Origin: Anaerolineales bacterium UBA2181
GTDB taxonomy: Bacteria; Chloroflexota; Anaerolineae; Promineifilales; UBA4811
DNA length: 42,050 nucleotides
Direction: 5' to 3'
Assembly (NCBI GenBank): GCA_002328075.1
Contig: DCVT01000003.1
Location: 1 to 42,050 of the forward strand
Part shown: positions 33,210-41,710 of the stretch, piece by piece
How positions within the stretch are numbered: position 1 is the stretch's first letter
Layout of the letters: each line of letters starts with the position of its first letter
The notes under the pieces: generated by a model
The model's input: only the letters and a program-made list of their open reading frames with translations
Databases searched by the model: none
Told to the model about the DNA's origin: nothing
Translations under genes and position numbers: made by a program

Positions 33210-34265
33210 GTGGATATTCCCGTGATGGAGGGCATCACCTCCCAGATAGTTCCCACCCGGCGGTTAAGCACCCATGTCCTGGGTTGCGGTCCGCAGGACG
33301 GCATCCCGGTCGTCTTTGTTCACGGCAACTTTTCTGCCTCTACCTATTGGGAAGAGACCATGCTGGCGCTGCCGTCCGGATATCGGGCCATCGCGCCCGA
33401 CCTGCGAGGCTATGGTTGGACCGAAGACCGGTTGGTGGACGCCCGGCGCGGCATGCGGGACTGGAGCGATGACCTGGACGCGCTGCTTGAGTCGCTCAAC
33501 GTCGCTCAGGTGCACCTGGTGGGCTGGTCGCTGGGCGGCGGCGTGGTCTGCCGCTACCTGATCGACCATCCGGATCGGGTGCTCTCGCTGACCCTGGTCG
33601 CACCGGTCTCCCCATACGGGTTTGGCGGCAGCAAAGGACTGGAAGGATCCCCATGCTACCCGGATAGCGCGGGCTCGGGCGGCGGCGTCGTCAACCCGGA
33701 ATTCGTGCGCCGCATCATCGAGCAGGATCGCAGCGCCGATGACCCCAACTCGCCCCGCAACGTGATCAACGCTTTTTACTACAAACCTCCCTTCCGCGCC
33801 GCCCGCGAGGAGGCTTTTCTGACGGCCGCACTGAGGGAAAAGATGGGAAGTGACCGTTACCCGGGGGACTCGGTGCCTTCACCCAACTGGCCCCACGTGG
33901 CGCCGGGAGTATGGGGCCCCATCAACGCCGGCGCCCCCAACTACGTGTCCGGCGAGGCACAGGCGCTGGTGGCAGTGCATCCCAAACCCCGCGTGCTCTG
34001 GGTGCGGGGCAGCCACGACCTGATCGTGGCAGACAACTCGATGTTCGATTTCGGCACGCTGGGCAAGATGGGTATTGTGCCCGGGTGGCCGGGCGACGAA
34101 ATCTATCCGCCCCAGCCCATGGTGAGCCAGACTCGAGCGGTGCTGGAGCAGTATGCCGCCGGCGGCGGCCGGTTTCGGGAACATGTCATCCCGGACGCCG
34201 GCCACAGCCCGCACATTGAAAGGCCCGACCTGTTCAACAACCTCTTGCACGGACTCTTGGGATAG
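33210..34265 (+). CDS. Alpha/beta hydrolase 3
   Basis: A 351-residue alpha/beta hydrolase starting at a GTG with GGAGG at good spacing. It has FVHGNFSASTYWEE, APDLRGYGWTED, elbow GWSLGG (Ser107), an acid in VRGSHDLIVADNS and His in PDAGHSPHIERPD. It is longer than the other three because of an insertion after the elbow (SPYGFGGSKGLEGSPCYP and onward to about residue 230), probably a lid over a larger substrate. Cytosolic; reaction unknown. It lies 20 bp after acyl-CoA synthetase 2 and 15 bp before a membrane protease gene. Confidence 0.88.
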   Translation: MDIPVMEGITSQIVPTRRLSTHVLGCGPQDGIPVVFVHGNFSASTYWEETMLALPSGYRAIAPDLRGYGWTEDRLVDARRGMRDWSDDLDALLESLNVAQVHLVGWSLGGGVVCRYLIDHPDRVLSLTLVAPVSPYGFGGSKGLEGSPCYPDSAGSGGGVVNPEFVRRIIEQDRSADDPNSPRNVINAFYYKPPFRAAREEAFLTAALREKMGSDRYPGDSVPSPNWPHVAPGVWGPINAGAPNYVSGEAQALVAVHPKPRVLWVRGSHDLIVADNSMFDFGTLGKMGIVPGWPGDEIYPPQPMVSQTRAVLEQYAAGGGRFREHVIPDAGHSPHIERPDLFNNLLHGLLG

Positions 34266-34280
34266 GAAGCGGCGCAGCGC

Positions 34281-35300
34281 ATGATTCTCGTGGGCTTGCT
34301 TGTATCGCTTGTCGTGGGCCTGGTCCCGACCGCCGGTTACGCCGGTTTCGTATACTGGCTGGACCAACACGAGAAGGAGCCGTGGTGGCTGCTGCTGCTG
34401 GTCTTTCTGTGGGGCGCCATTCCCGCGGCCGGGATGGCCATCATCGCGCAGATACTGCTTGACCTCCCCTCCACCTGGGTCCTGGGATCATCGAGCCTGG
34501 CATACGAGCTGGTGGGCAGCAGCGTGTGGGCCCCGGTGACAGAAGAGATCGCCAAGGGTTTGGGAGTGGTGCTGGTGATCCTGCTGTTCCGGCGCGAGGT
34601 GGATAGCGTGTTGGATGGGCTCGTCTATGGCGCGATGGCCGGGCTGGGTTTCGCCCTGACCGAAAACGTGCTCTACTTTGTCACCACCGTAGCCGAGTCC
34701 GGTTGGGGCAACTGGGTGGCGGTGGTGCTGCTGCGGACCGTCCCGTTCGGTCTGAACCATGCGCTCTTTACCGGCATGGTGGGAGCGGGCATGGCAGCCA
34801 CCCAGAAGGGTCGGGCCCCGTGGGTGCGGCGGTACGGCCTCGTCGCGGGCCTGGGCGCTGGGATGGTTTTTCACAGCATTCACAACATGGGCGCGTCTCT
34901 CAGCGGCGACACCTGCGCTCCGCTCTGCGGCAGTCTGGTTTTCGATTGGGGCGGTCTTGTCCTGCTGGGCGTGCTGGTGGCGCTCGTCTGGCGGCAGGAG
35001 ACCGCCTGGATCCGGGCGCACCTGCCGGGCGAGGTGGACGAGGAGCTGCTTCAGGTTTTGACTCGGTGGTCCCGCTGGCAGGCTGAGCGCTGGACGTCCT
35101 TGCTGCGGGGCGACCTGACGAGCTGGCGCCGGTGGCGAAAACTGCGGCAGACCACCGCGGAGCTGGCATTTCGCAAAGAGAAACTGGCCCACCAAGGGCC
35201 CGATCCACTGACGGAGAAAGAGATTGAAGGGTATCGGAAACAGCTGTCGCAGATGCTCCCGGAGGAGGGCGGACTAGTGATGCACAGGAGGTCAGATTGA
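34281..35300 (+). CDS. PrsW-family intramembrane metalloprotease
   Basis: A 339-residue protein with about seven or eight membrane segments and a basic, helical cytosolic tail from residue 250. PrsW hallmarks are all present: EKEPWWLLLLVFLWGA, VTEEIAKGLGV with the paired glutamates, FALTENVLYF, HALFTGMVGAGM and HSIHNMG. Family members cut membrane-bound anti-sigma factors or act as membrane proteases using bound metal. Its stop overlaps the thiolase start (TTGA, 35297-35300), so it is translated together with metabolic enzymes, an unexpected place for such a protease. No anti-sigma factor is seen in the window. An ABI/CAAX-like role is another possibility. Confidence 0.88.
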   Translation: MILVGLLVSLVVGLVPTAGYAGFVYWLDQHEKEPWWLLLLVFLWGAIPAAGMAIIAQILLDLPSTWVLGSSSLAYELVGSSVWAPVTEEIAKGLGVVLVILLFRREVDSVLDGLVYGAMAGLGFALTENVLYFVTTVAESGWGNWVAVVLLRTVPFGLNHALFTGMVGAGMAATQKGRAPWVRRYGLVAGLGAGMVFHSIHNMGASLSGDTCAPLCGSLVFDWGGLVLLGVLVALVWRQETAWIRAHLPGEVDEELLQVLTRWSRWQAERWTSLLRGDLTSWRRWRKLRQTTAELAFRKEKLAHQGPDPLTEKEIEGYRKQLSQMLPEEGGLVMHRRSD

Positions 35301-36562
35301 GAGCAAAAAAGCTGAACCGTGGCGTGGCGCTGGTTGGTGCCGGTATGAGCCGCTTTGGCGCGTTTCCGGCCGATACCACACGCGATTTGTTTGTCCAGGC
35401 GTTCCGCGAGATGCGGGCCTCGGTGGACAAGGGGCTCGACCCCCGCGGCATCGAGGCCATCTACATCGGAAACTATAGCAGTGACCTCTTTGAGGGTCAG
35501 GGCCACACCGCGCCGCTGATGGCCGACTGGATAGGACTGGCATCTCGTCCCGCCACGCGGGTGGAGGACGCTTGCGCCAGCAGCGGCGTGGCGTTGCGCC
35601 AGGGCATATTGGCCATCGCGTCCGGCCTATACGACATGGTGCTGGTAGGCGGGATCGAAAAGATGACCAACCTGCCGACTGAGCGGGTGACTGACACCCT
35701 GGCGACGGCCGGCGACGTCCTGTATGAGATCCCGGCCGGGTTCACCTTCCCCGGCTTCTACGCCGCCATCGCCACCGCCTATATGGCCCGTTATGGCGCT
35801 TCGCCCGAGTCCTTTATGAAGGTCGGCCTCAAGAACCACGAGAACGGAGCGCTCAACCCCAAGGCGCAGTTCGGCGCCACAATCCGGACCATGATGGACA
35901 GGCGCATCGCCTCGGCCAAAGCCAAAGGCCGGCCGATGCCGACCTGGGAAGACGAGATGGCCTTCTTGCACGATGACAACGCCAACCCGGTCATCGCCTG
36001 GCCCATGCGGCTGTTCGACTGCTCGCCGATCTCGGACGGCGCAGCCGCGGCGCTGTTGGTGGCGGAGGACCTGGCCGACTCCTTCTCCGATGTGCCCATC
36101 CACATCATCGGCAGTGGACAGGCCAGCGACTGTGCCCTGCACGACCGGCCGGACCTGACGACCATTGCCTCGGCCAGGCTGGCCGGCGAGCAAGCCTACC
36201 AGATGGCGGGCGTCCGCCCGGCCGACATCAAGATAGCCGAAGTTCATGACTGCTTTACCATCGCCGAGATCGTGGCCACCGAGGACCTGGGGTTCTTTGC
36301 TCCGGGCGAAGGGTGGAAGGCGGCCGAGGAGGGTGTGACCGGCCGCGGAGGACGGCGGCCGATCAACTCCTCCGGCGGGCTCAAATCCAAGGGCCACCCG
36401 GTCGGCGCCTCGGGCATTGGCCAGGTGGTAGAGATCTGGCATCAGATGCGCGGGGAGGCAGGCGAACGGCAGTTGCCCAACAGCGTGGACCTGGCCCTCA
36501 CGCACAACGTGGGCGGAACCGGGCAGACCTGCGCCGTCCACATCTATGAACGCCGGCGATGA
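35297..36562 (+). CDS. SCP-x type thiolase
   Basis: A 421-residue thiolase-like enzyme of the sterol-carrier-protein-x/lipid-transfer group. Cys93 in EDACASSG is the acyl-accepting residue; EVHDCF and SKGHPVGASG carry conserved His residues. The C-terminal CxG motif of classical thiolases is NVGGTG here, as is usual for this subgroup. Known relatives work with a DUF35 partner in thiolysis or retro-aldol steps of side-chain degradation; the DUF35 gene is directly downstream. The TTG start overlaps the protease stop and has AGGAGGT five bases upstream. It would split a 3-ketoacyl-CoA, or release a carbonyl product; which one is not determined. Confidence 0.92.
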   Translation: MRAKKLNRGVALVGAGMSRFGAFPADTTRDLFVQAFREMRASVDKGLDPRGIEAIYIGNYSSDLFEGQGHTAPLMADWIGLASRPATRVEDACASSGVALRQGILAIASGLYDMVLVGGIEKMTNLPTERVTDTLATAGDVLYEIPAGFTFPGFYAAIATAYMARYGASPESFMKVGLKNHENGALNPKAQFGATIRTMMDRRIASAKAKGRPMPTWEDEMAFLHDDNANPVIAWPMRLFDCSPISDGAAAALLVAEDLADSFSDVPIHIIGSGQASDCALHDRPDLTTIASARLAGEQAYQMAGVRPADIKIAEVHDCFTIAEIVATEDLGFFAPGEGWKAAEEGVTGRGGRRPINSSGGLKSKGHPVGASGIGQVVEIWHQMRGEAGERQLPNSVDLALTHNVGGTGQTCAVHIYERRR

Positions 36563-36595
36563 CGGCCCGGCGGGAACACCTGCGCGGAGAAAACC

Positions 36596-37018
36596 ATGAG
36601 TGAACGACCTTTCACCAGCACATCGTTTCAGCAGTACCTCGCCGAACACCGGCTGATGGCTACCCGCTGCGGCACCTGCGGAGCGCTGCATCTCCCACCA
36701 CGTCCTCTCTGCCCGTCCTGTTTTGGCGAGGCCATCAGCTGGGAGGAGATGAGTGGTAGCGGGCATTTGAAGGCCTTCACCACCATCCACATTGCCCCTA
36801 CCGCCATGATCGAAGCCGGTTATGGCCGGAACAACCCCTACTGCACCGGGGTTGTGGAGCTCGACGAGGGTCCGGCCATCAGCGCTCAGATACTGGGGGT
36901 GGATGCCTCCCATCCTCAGGGAATCGCGGTGGGGATTCGGCTGAGCGTTACCTTTGTCGAACGTGGCCAGGGGGACGGTAGACACACCCTGTTGGGTTTC
37001 CAGCCGGCCGTCGGCTAA
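36596..37018 (+). CDS. DUF35 OB-fold zinc-ribbon protein (thiolase partner)
   Basis: A 140-residue DUF35 protein: an N-terminal helix (FQQYLAEHRLMATRC), a rubredoxin-like zinc ribbon with CGTCG and CPSC, and an OB-fold containing GHLKAFTTIHIAP and NPYCTGVVELDEGP. These proteins bind acyl-CoA and form complexes with SCP-x thiolases or HMG-CoA-synthase-type enzymes, supplying substrate to the active site. The thiolase gene ends 33 bp upstream, and GGAG precedes the ATG by six bases. All four zinc cysteines (RCGTC, LCPSC) are present, so the fold should be intact. Confidence 0.92.
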   Translation: MSERPFTSTSFQQYLAEHRLMATRCGTCGALHLPPRPLCPSCFGEAISWEEMSGSGHLKAFTTIHIAPTAMIEAGYGRNNPYCTGVVELDEGPAISAQILGVDASHPQGIAVGIRLSVTFVERGQGDGRHTLLGFQPAVG

Positions 37019-37042
37019 AGCGAAACCAGGGAGCAAACACCG

Positions 37043-37843
37043 ATGCCCAAGATCGAGGCTAACGGAATCCAGCTGTATTACGAACTGCACGGCCCAGAAG
37101 CGGGGGACGTGCTGGTGCTCTCCAACGGCATCTTGATGAGCACCGCCAGTTGGGCCTATCAAACGCCGGTCATATCGCGGCACTATCGCTTGCTGCTGTA
37201 CGATTGCCGGGGCATGTGGCAGTCGGATCACCCCCCAGGGCCCTATTCCATGGACCTGCACGCCGACGACCTGGCTGCGCTGATGGACGGCCTGGGAATC
37301 GAGCGGGCGCACATTGGGGGCATCTCGTACGGAGGTGAGGTCAGCATGGCCTTTGCGCTCAGGCATCCGGAGCGCACCCGAAGCTTGATCGTATCCTCCG
37401 TGGTCAGCCAGGTCGATCCATTGCTGTACGGGTGGATGGAGAGCTGGATAGCGGCCGCCAAGGCCCTGGATCCGGAGCTCTTTTTCAAGGTGACCTATCC
37501 GCTCAACTTTGCCGAGTCCTGGATCGCGTCCAACCGGGCAGTCCTGGAGGACGCGCGTCAACGATACCATTTGTTGGACTATCGATCGCAGCTGGAACTG
37601 CTGCTGAGCTTTTCCCGGATACAGCTCACGGAGGAGTTGCACCGCATCACGGCGCCCACCCTGGTCATCGTCGGCGAGTGTGATTTGCTCAAACCCCGCA
37701 AATACGCCGAGATCATTGCCCGTGAGATACCCGGGGCTGAGTTCGCGGTGGTGCCCCATGCCGGCCATGCAGTGCTGTGGGAGCGGCCCGGGCTGTTCAA
37801 CTCGCTGATCTTGGGGTTCTTGGCCAAACAACGAGGATCATGA
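37043..37843 (+). CDS. Alpha/beta hydrolase 4
   Basis: A 266-residue alpha/beta hydrolase with LSNGILMSTASW, YDCRGMWQSDHPPG, elbow GISYGG (Ser95), an acid in VGECDLLKPRKYA and His in HAGHAVLWERPG. Similar to 3-oxoadipate enol-lactonase-type proteins in size and order of motifs, but that name would be too specific. The usual RGxGxS segment reads RGMWQS. It lies 24 bp after the DUF35 gene. A strong hairpin lies between its stop and the next gene, so message levels may drop after it. Confidence 0.88.
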   Translation: MPKIEANGIQLYYELHGPEAGDVLVLSNGILMSTASWAYQTPVISRHYRLLLYDCRGMWQSDHPPGPYSMDLHADDLAALMDGLGIERAHIGGISYGGEVSMAFALRHPERTRSLIVSSVVSQVDPLLYGWMESWIAAAKALDPELFFKVTYPLNFAESWIASNRAVLEDARQRYHLLDYRSQLELLLSFSRIQLTEELHRITAPTLVIVGECDLLKPRKYAEIIAREIPGAEFAVVPHAGHAVLWERPGLFNSLILGFLAKQRGS

Positions 37844-37875
37844 TGATCCGTCGGCCGGCCGGTCGTCCAACGGAG

Positions 37876-37902
37876 CGGGCCGAGCCCTGAGGGCTCGGCC
37901 CG
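37876..37902 (+). promoter_or_regulatory. Strong intra-operon hairpin before the MaoC gene
   Basis: CGGGCCGAGCCC (37876-37887) and GGGCTCGGCCCG (37891-37902) form a perfect 12-bp, very GC-rich stem with a TGA loop. It ends right at the ribosome-binding site GAGGAGA of the next gene. No T-tract follows. Possible roles are attenuation, RNA stabilisation or translation control. Confidence 0.7.
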
Positions 37903-37915
37903 AGGAGAAACATCG

Positions 37916-38335
37916 ATGGGAATCGAGTCGATCCAGTTCCAGCGCGGTCAGCGCGCTAGCCTCGCCAAGACCATCACGGAGGCAGACGTGCGAACCTATG
38001 CCGAGCTCATTGGCGATCGCAATCCGCTGCACACGGACGAAGAATTCGCGCGCCGCAGCCGCTTTGGCCGGCGCACCGTTCACAGCACGTTTTCCGGAGA
38101 CCTGGTGTCGGCGGTTCTGGGCAACCAACTGCCCGGTCCCGGATCCGTCTACCTGAGCCAACAGACCGAGTTCCTGGCGCCCATTTACCTGGGCGATACC
38201 ATCACGGCTACGGTCGAGGTGATCTCCTGGCGGCCCGACAAACGGATCATCACCCTAAAGACAGACTGCCACAAGCAGGATGACACCCAGGTAGTCACCG
38301 GCAAGGCGGTGTTGCTGGTGGATCCGGCCGAATAG
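37916..38335 (+). CDS. MaoC-family enoyl-CoA hydratase (PhaJ-like)
   Basis: A 139-residue hot-dog-fold hydratase. GDRNPLHTDEEFA carries the catalytic Asp and His. The second conserved motif, normally HGxxSG, reads VHSTFSG. GNQLPGPGSVYLSQQTEFLAPIYLGD matches PhaJ/MaoC proteins. It would turn 2-enoyl-CoA into (R)-3-hydroxyacyl-CoA, the direct monomer for the two PHA synthases in this block. Translation starts seven bases after GAGGAGA, which sits at the foot of a 12-bp hairpin. It is 72 bp past hydrolase 4. The function is well supported; chain-length range is not known. Confidence 0.92.
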   Translation: MGIESIQFQRGQRASLAKTITEADVRTYAELIGDRNPLHTDEEFARRSRFGRRTVHSTFSGDLVSAVLGNQLPGPGSVYLSQQTEFLAPIYLGDTITATVEVISWRPDKRIITLKTDCHKQDDTQVVTGKAVLLVDPAE

Positions 38336-38425
38336 AGGACGGCCGGTGGCGTTGCGTGACGGCCAGAATCGGAAAGACACAGCACGGTTCGGTTGAGAAC
38401 GCCACAACCAGAAAGCGAGCGATTG

Positions 38426-39973
38426 ATGGAACACTTTGATTGGCTTCAACGGCATGCAGAACGAGATGCCGACAAACTCGCGGTGGTCGATGCCCATACC
38501 GGCCGGCAATGGTCATACGCCCAGTTCAACGAGCGCGCCAATCGCTTGGCCAGCTTTATGCGGCACCGGCTCGGTCTTCAGACCGGAGATCGGGTCTCCA
38601 TCTTGGCCCAGAACAGTTCGGACTATTACGAGGTGCTCTTTGCCTGTGGCAAATCCGGCACCATCCTGAATACACTCAACTGGCGCCTGGCGGTACCCGA
38701 GCTCGAGTTCATCGTCAACGACTGCCAGCCGCGGGTTCTGGTCTATGACGCCGAATTCGGAGCCCAGGTGGAGGCGCTGCGCCCCATCCCGGGCTGTGAG
38801 TTTTGCCTGCGCATTGGGACGGATCGCGAGTCCGATGCGGATCTGGCAGCGGGAGCGGGTGAGTGGTGGTACGAACAAGCCCTGGAACTGGGTTCAGCGG
38901 ATGGAGTCGAGGCGCCTCGGTTGTCCTACGACGATACCTGGGCAATCCTGTACACGTCGGGCACCACCGGCCGTCCCAAGGGAGCTCAGGTGACGTATGG
39001 CAACTTTTTCTACAACGCCATTGGCATGGGCCAGGCCATCGACCTCACTTCGCAGGATGTCAACATCAACGTCTTGCCCGCGTTTCATGCCGGCGGCCTG
39101 GGCCTTTACGCGGGACCCATCTTTCACGCCGGCGGCACGCTGGTGGTGGTGCGGAAATTCGACCCGGTTGAGGTGCTCCGTCTGATCGAACGATGGCAAG
39201 TCACCGTCTTGCTGCTGGTTCCTTCACTCTACCTGGTTCTGTCCCAGTGCCCTGAATTGGAGCAGGTTGATCTCTCCAGCGTGCGCAGTTGGGCCAGCGG
39301 AGGATCGGCGCTGCCACCGTCGCTGGTACGCCAGTACGCGGAGCGGGGTATCGTCATCCAGCAGGGGTTCGGGATGACCGAGACGGGCCCCACCGTGTTC
39401 ATCATCTCCAAAAAAGACGCCGTCCGCAAGGCAGGCTCGGTCGGCAAACCGGTGTTGCACACCAACGTCTGTATCATGGACCCCGCTGGCAACGTCCTCG
39501 GGGCAAACCAGGTGGGCGAGCTGTGCGTCCGAGGCGGCAATGTGATCACCGGCTACTGGAGACGGCCGGATGCGACCGCCGAGGCGTTGGTGAACGGCTG
39601 GCTTCACACGGGCGATGCAGCTCGCTACGACGACGAGGGGTTCTACACCATCGTGGACCGCTGGAAGGACATGTTTATCTCTGGCGGGGAGAACGTGTAT
39701 CCGGCCGAGGTGGAGAACGTGATCTATCAGCATCCGGCGGTGGCGGAGGTGGCGGTTGTCGGTGTGCCGCACCCCAAATGGCAGGAGGTGGGCAAGGCAA
39801 TCGTGGTGATCAAACCAGGTCATCAGCTGGCCGAAGAGGAGGTGATTGCCTTCTGCCAGGGAAAACTCGCCCGATTCAAGATACCGCAGTCAGTCGCATT
39901 TGTGCAGGCGCTGCCGCGCACCGCAGCCGGCAAGGTGCTCAAACGAGAGTTGCGGCAGCAGTTCGGCGGATAA
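38426..39973 (+). CDS. Acyl-CoA synthetase 3 (AMP-forming)
   Basis: A 515-residue acyl-CoA ligase with P-loop YTSGTTGRPKGA from residue 176, RSWASGGSALPP, GFGMTETGPT, hinge IVDRWKDMFISGGENVYPAEVE and catalytic Lys503 in TAAGKVLKREL. The ATG at 38426 is chosen because it gives the same N-terminal register as the other two ligases; a start at 38393 would add 11 residues. The ribosome-binding site is weak (GCGAGCG). It shares the AVRKAGS(I/V)G stretch after the A5 motif with synthetase 2, so these two are closer to each other than to synthetase 1. It likely feeds the adjacent hydratase after oxidation. Confidence 0.92.
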   Translation: MEHFDWLQRHAERDADKLAVVDAHTGRQWSYAQFNERANRLASFMRHRLGLQTGDRVSILAQNSSDYYEVLFACGKSGTILNTLNWRLAVPELEFIVNDCQPRVLVYDAEFGAQVEALRPIPGCEFCLRIGTDRESDADLAAGAGEWWYEQALELGSADGVEAPRLSYDDTWAILYTSGTTGRPKGAQVTYGNFFYNAIGMGQAIDLTSQDVNINVLPAFHAGGLGLYAGPIFHAGGTLVVVRKFDPVEVLRLIERWQVTVLLLVPSLYLVLSQCPELEQVDLSSVRSWASGGSALPPSLVRQYAERGIVIQQGFGMTETGPTVFIISKKDAVRKAGSVGKPVLHTNVCIMDPAGNVLGANQVGELCVRGGNVITGYWRRPDATAEALVNGWLHTGDAARYDDEGFYTIVDRWKDMFISGGENVYPAEVENVIYQHPAVAEVAVVGVPHPKWQEVGKAIVVIKPGHQLAEEEVIAFCQGKLARFKIPQSVAFVQALPRTAAGKVLKRELRQQFGG

Positions 39974-40027
39974 CCGGCGTGGCGTATCCGCGGGCAGTGT
40001 CAGTGGGCTGGCGAGGTGGCCAGTAAC

Positions 40028-41587
40028 ATGAGCGCATTTCGAGCCATCACCAGACGGCAGGGGGTGTTTGCCTACCTGCCCAGACCGGTTGAGAAAGCGA
40101 ATATCGATCGCGTGTTGACGGCAGCGATCGCAGCTCCCAGCCCGGCGAACAGCCAGCCCTGGTCCTTCATCGTGGTCACAGACCCCGCCCTGACTGTGAC
40201 CGTGGCCAGGTACTTGATGCGCACACAGCAAGAGCACGTGTTTGGCCGCTTACTGCAAGTTCCCGGCGAGTTCGGCGATCATCTGATGCGCCTATATCAC
40301 CGGCTGGACCAGGCGCCTTGTTTTGTCGTGCTCTGCCGGCATCGGCGGGCCGACCTCGCACCGCCCGAGCTTTCCGACACGGTGCGGGATTGGGAGCTCT
40401 GCAGCCTGGGCGCTGCCATGGCGAACCTCATGGCAGCGGCCACCGAGCTGGGCTTGGGCACCCGCTGGTTTGGAAACCCCATGCTGAATCCCGAACCGCT
40501 GCACAATCTGCTTGGGATACCGGGCACGCTGGAGGTGGTGGCGGTGACGCCCCTGGGATACCATGAAGAACCGGCCAAGGACCGACCCGAACAACCATTG
40601 CCGGCCCAGGTCGGTTTTCGTCGTGGCGACAAGCACAAACTGGCGGCCCTTCTCCAGGGACGGCTGCCGTTAGGGCAGGTGGTCCATCTGAATCAGTACG
40701 GGGCCGGCCCGGCAGCACGGAACGAGCTCAAAGTCGGCCAGGTGTTTGAGGCCAGATTCACGCTATCCCAACGTGATTTTGTCCGGTTTGCTCAGCTCAG
40801 CGGAGACGACAACCCTATCCATGTGGACGCCAGCTTTGCCGCCAAGACCCGCTTTGGCAGGCCGGTGGCGCACGGCATGTTTCTCTACGGGCTCACCTGC
40901 GGCCTGTTGCCTGGGGGATCGGTGCCGGTGGATCAGGAGTTGATGTTCCCCAACGCAACGCCGGTGGGCGACGAGATAACCGTGCGGGCGGAGATCATCG
41001 GCCTGGACGCGTCCCGGGGCACAGCCGAGTTGTCCACCCGAACACTGCGACAAGACGGCAACCCAGGGCTTGAGGGACGCACCACCATCTGGCTTCCGGG
41101 CGCCCGGCGGGACCATGTCCAGGCCGACCCGGTTTTGCAGTCGCTTGCAGCGGGAGATCAGCCCACCCTGAGAGGCCTGGCTGTGGGCCAGCGCTACGTC
41201 TTGAGACGGACCTTTGTGCCGGAGGATCTGGCCGAATATGCCGACCTGTGCTCCGACGCCAATCCTATCTTTGCGGACATGGGCAACGCAGAGTTCCAGG
41301 GCGCCAGGGTACCGGGGGCATTGCTGGGCGGGCTATTCTCCCATATATTGGGCACCAAGCTGCCGGGGCCGGGGACCAACTACCTGAAACAGAGTCTGCG
41401 CTTTCCGGCGCCGGCCTACGTTGGAGAGGAGCTGCACGTTACCGTTGAGGTCGTCCGGATCCGACCCGAGAAACAGCTCGTCAACCTAAGAACCACCTGC
41501 ACCAATCCGGAAGGCGGCGTGGTCTGTGACGGCGAGGCGTTGGTGCTCGTCGTCGATGTGATTGGGGACCATCAGGTTGTGTCCTGA
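40028..41587 (+). CDS. Nitroreductase fused to a double hot-dog (MaoC) hydratase
   Basis: A 519-residue fusion. Residues 1-200 form a nitroreductase-family flavin domain (RRQGVFAYLPRPV, AAPSPANSQPWSF, ELGLGTRWFGNP). Residues about 235-360 form a MaoC domain with GDDNPIHVDASF (Asp260, His265) and PVAHGMFLYGL. A second MaoC domain, about 365-519, has DANPIFADM with Phe415 at the His position and VPGALLGG in place of HG, so its active site is lost while PGPGTNYLKQSLRFPAP is kept. Double hot-dog hydratases often keep one active half. A flavin domain joined to a hydratase suggests successive oxidation or reduction and hydration of an acyl-CoA, which is inference. The ATG at 40028 is preferred over a GTG at 40016. 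Confidence 0.88.
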   Translation: MSAFRAITRRQGVFAYLPRPVEKANIDRVLTAAIAAPSPANSQPWSFIVVTDPALTVTVARYLMRTQQEHVFGRLLQVPGEFGDHLMRLYHRLDQAPCFVVLCRHRRADLAPPELSDTVRDWELCSLGAAMANLMAAATELGLGTRWFGNPMLNPEPLHNLLGIPGTLEVVAVTPLGYHEEPAKDRPEQPLPAQVGFRRGDKHKLAALLQGRLPLGQVVHLNQYGAGPAARNELKVGQVFEARFTLSQRDFVRFAQLSGDDNPIHVDASFAAKTRFGRPVAHGMFLYGLTCGLLPGGSVPVDQELMFPNATPVGDEITVRAEIIGLDASRGTAELSTRTLRQDGNPGLEGRTTIWLPGARRDHVQADPVLQSLAAGDQPTLRGLAVGQRYVLRRTFVPEDLAEYADLCSDANPIFADMGNAEFQGARVPGALLGGLFSHILGTKLPGPGTNYLKQSLRFPAPAYVGEELHVTVEVVRIRPEKQLVNLRTTCTNPEGGVVCDGEALVLVVDVIGDHQVVS

Positions 41588-41623
41588 GTCCAAGGCGCCG
41601 GAAAGGAGGTGAGCACGGCAAGC

Positions 41624-41710
41624 ATGCGGTCAATGTCCGTCCCGGTCTCGAGATCGTCTCGTGGCCCAGTTGCGTTTTCGATTTATGTATCAGAGGAGGA
41701 GTCACCATGA
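41624..41710 (+). CDS. Possible 28-residue leader peptide
   Basis: A short frame of 28 codons from ATG 41624 to TGA 41708-41710. Its stop overlaps the start of the lipoprotein gene as ATGA. AAAGGAGGTGA at 41602-41612 is a near-perfect anti-Shine-Dalgarno match, but sits 14 bases from the ATG; a GTG at 41609 is also in frame. The peptide is Ser-rich with a Glu-Glu-Glu end and matches nothing I know. It could couple translation of the transporter gene, or be chance. Confidence 0.25.
   Translation: MRSMSVPVSRSSRGPVAFSIYVSEEESP

Noticed and set aside
35627..37831. 734-codon minus-strand frame
   Set aside because: Runs antisense across three genes with solid motifs (thiolase, DUF35, hydrolase); no ribosome-binding site or domain.
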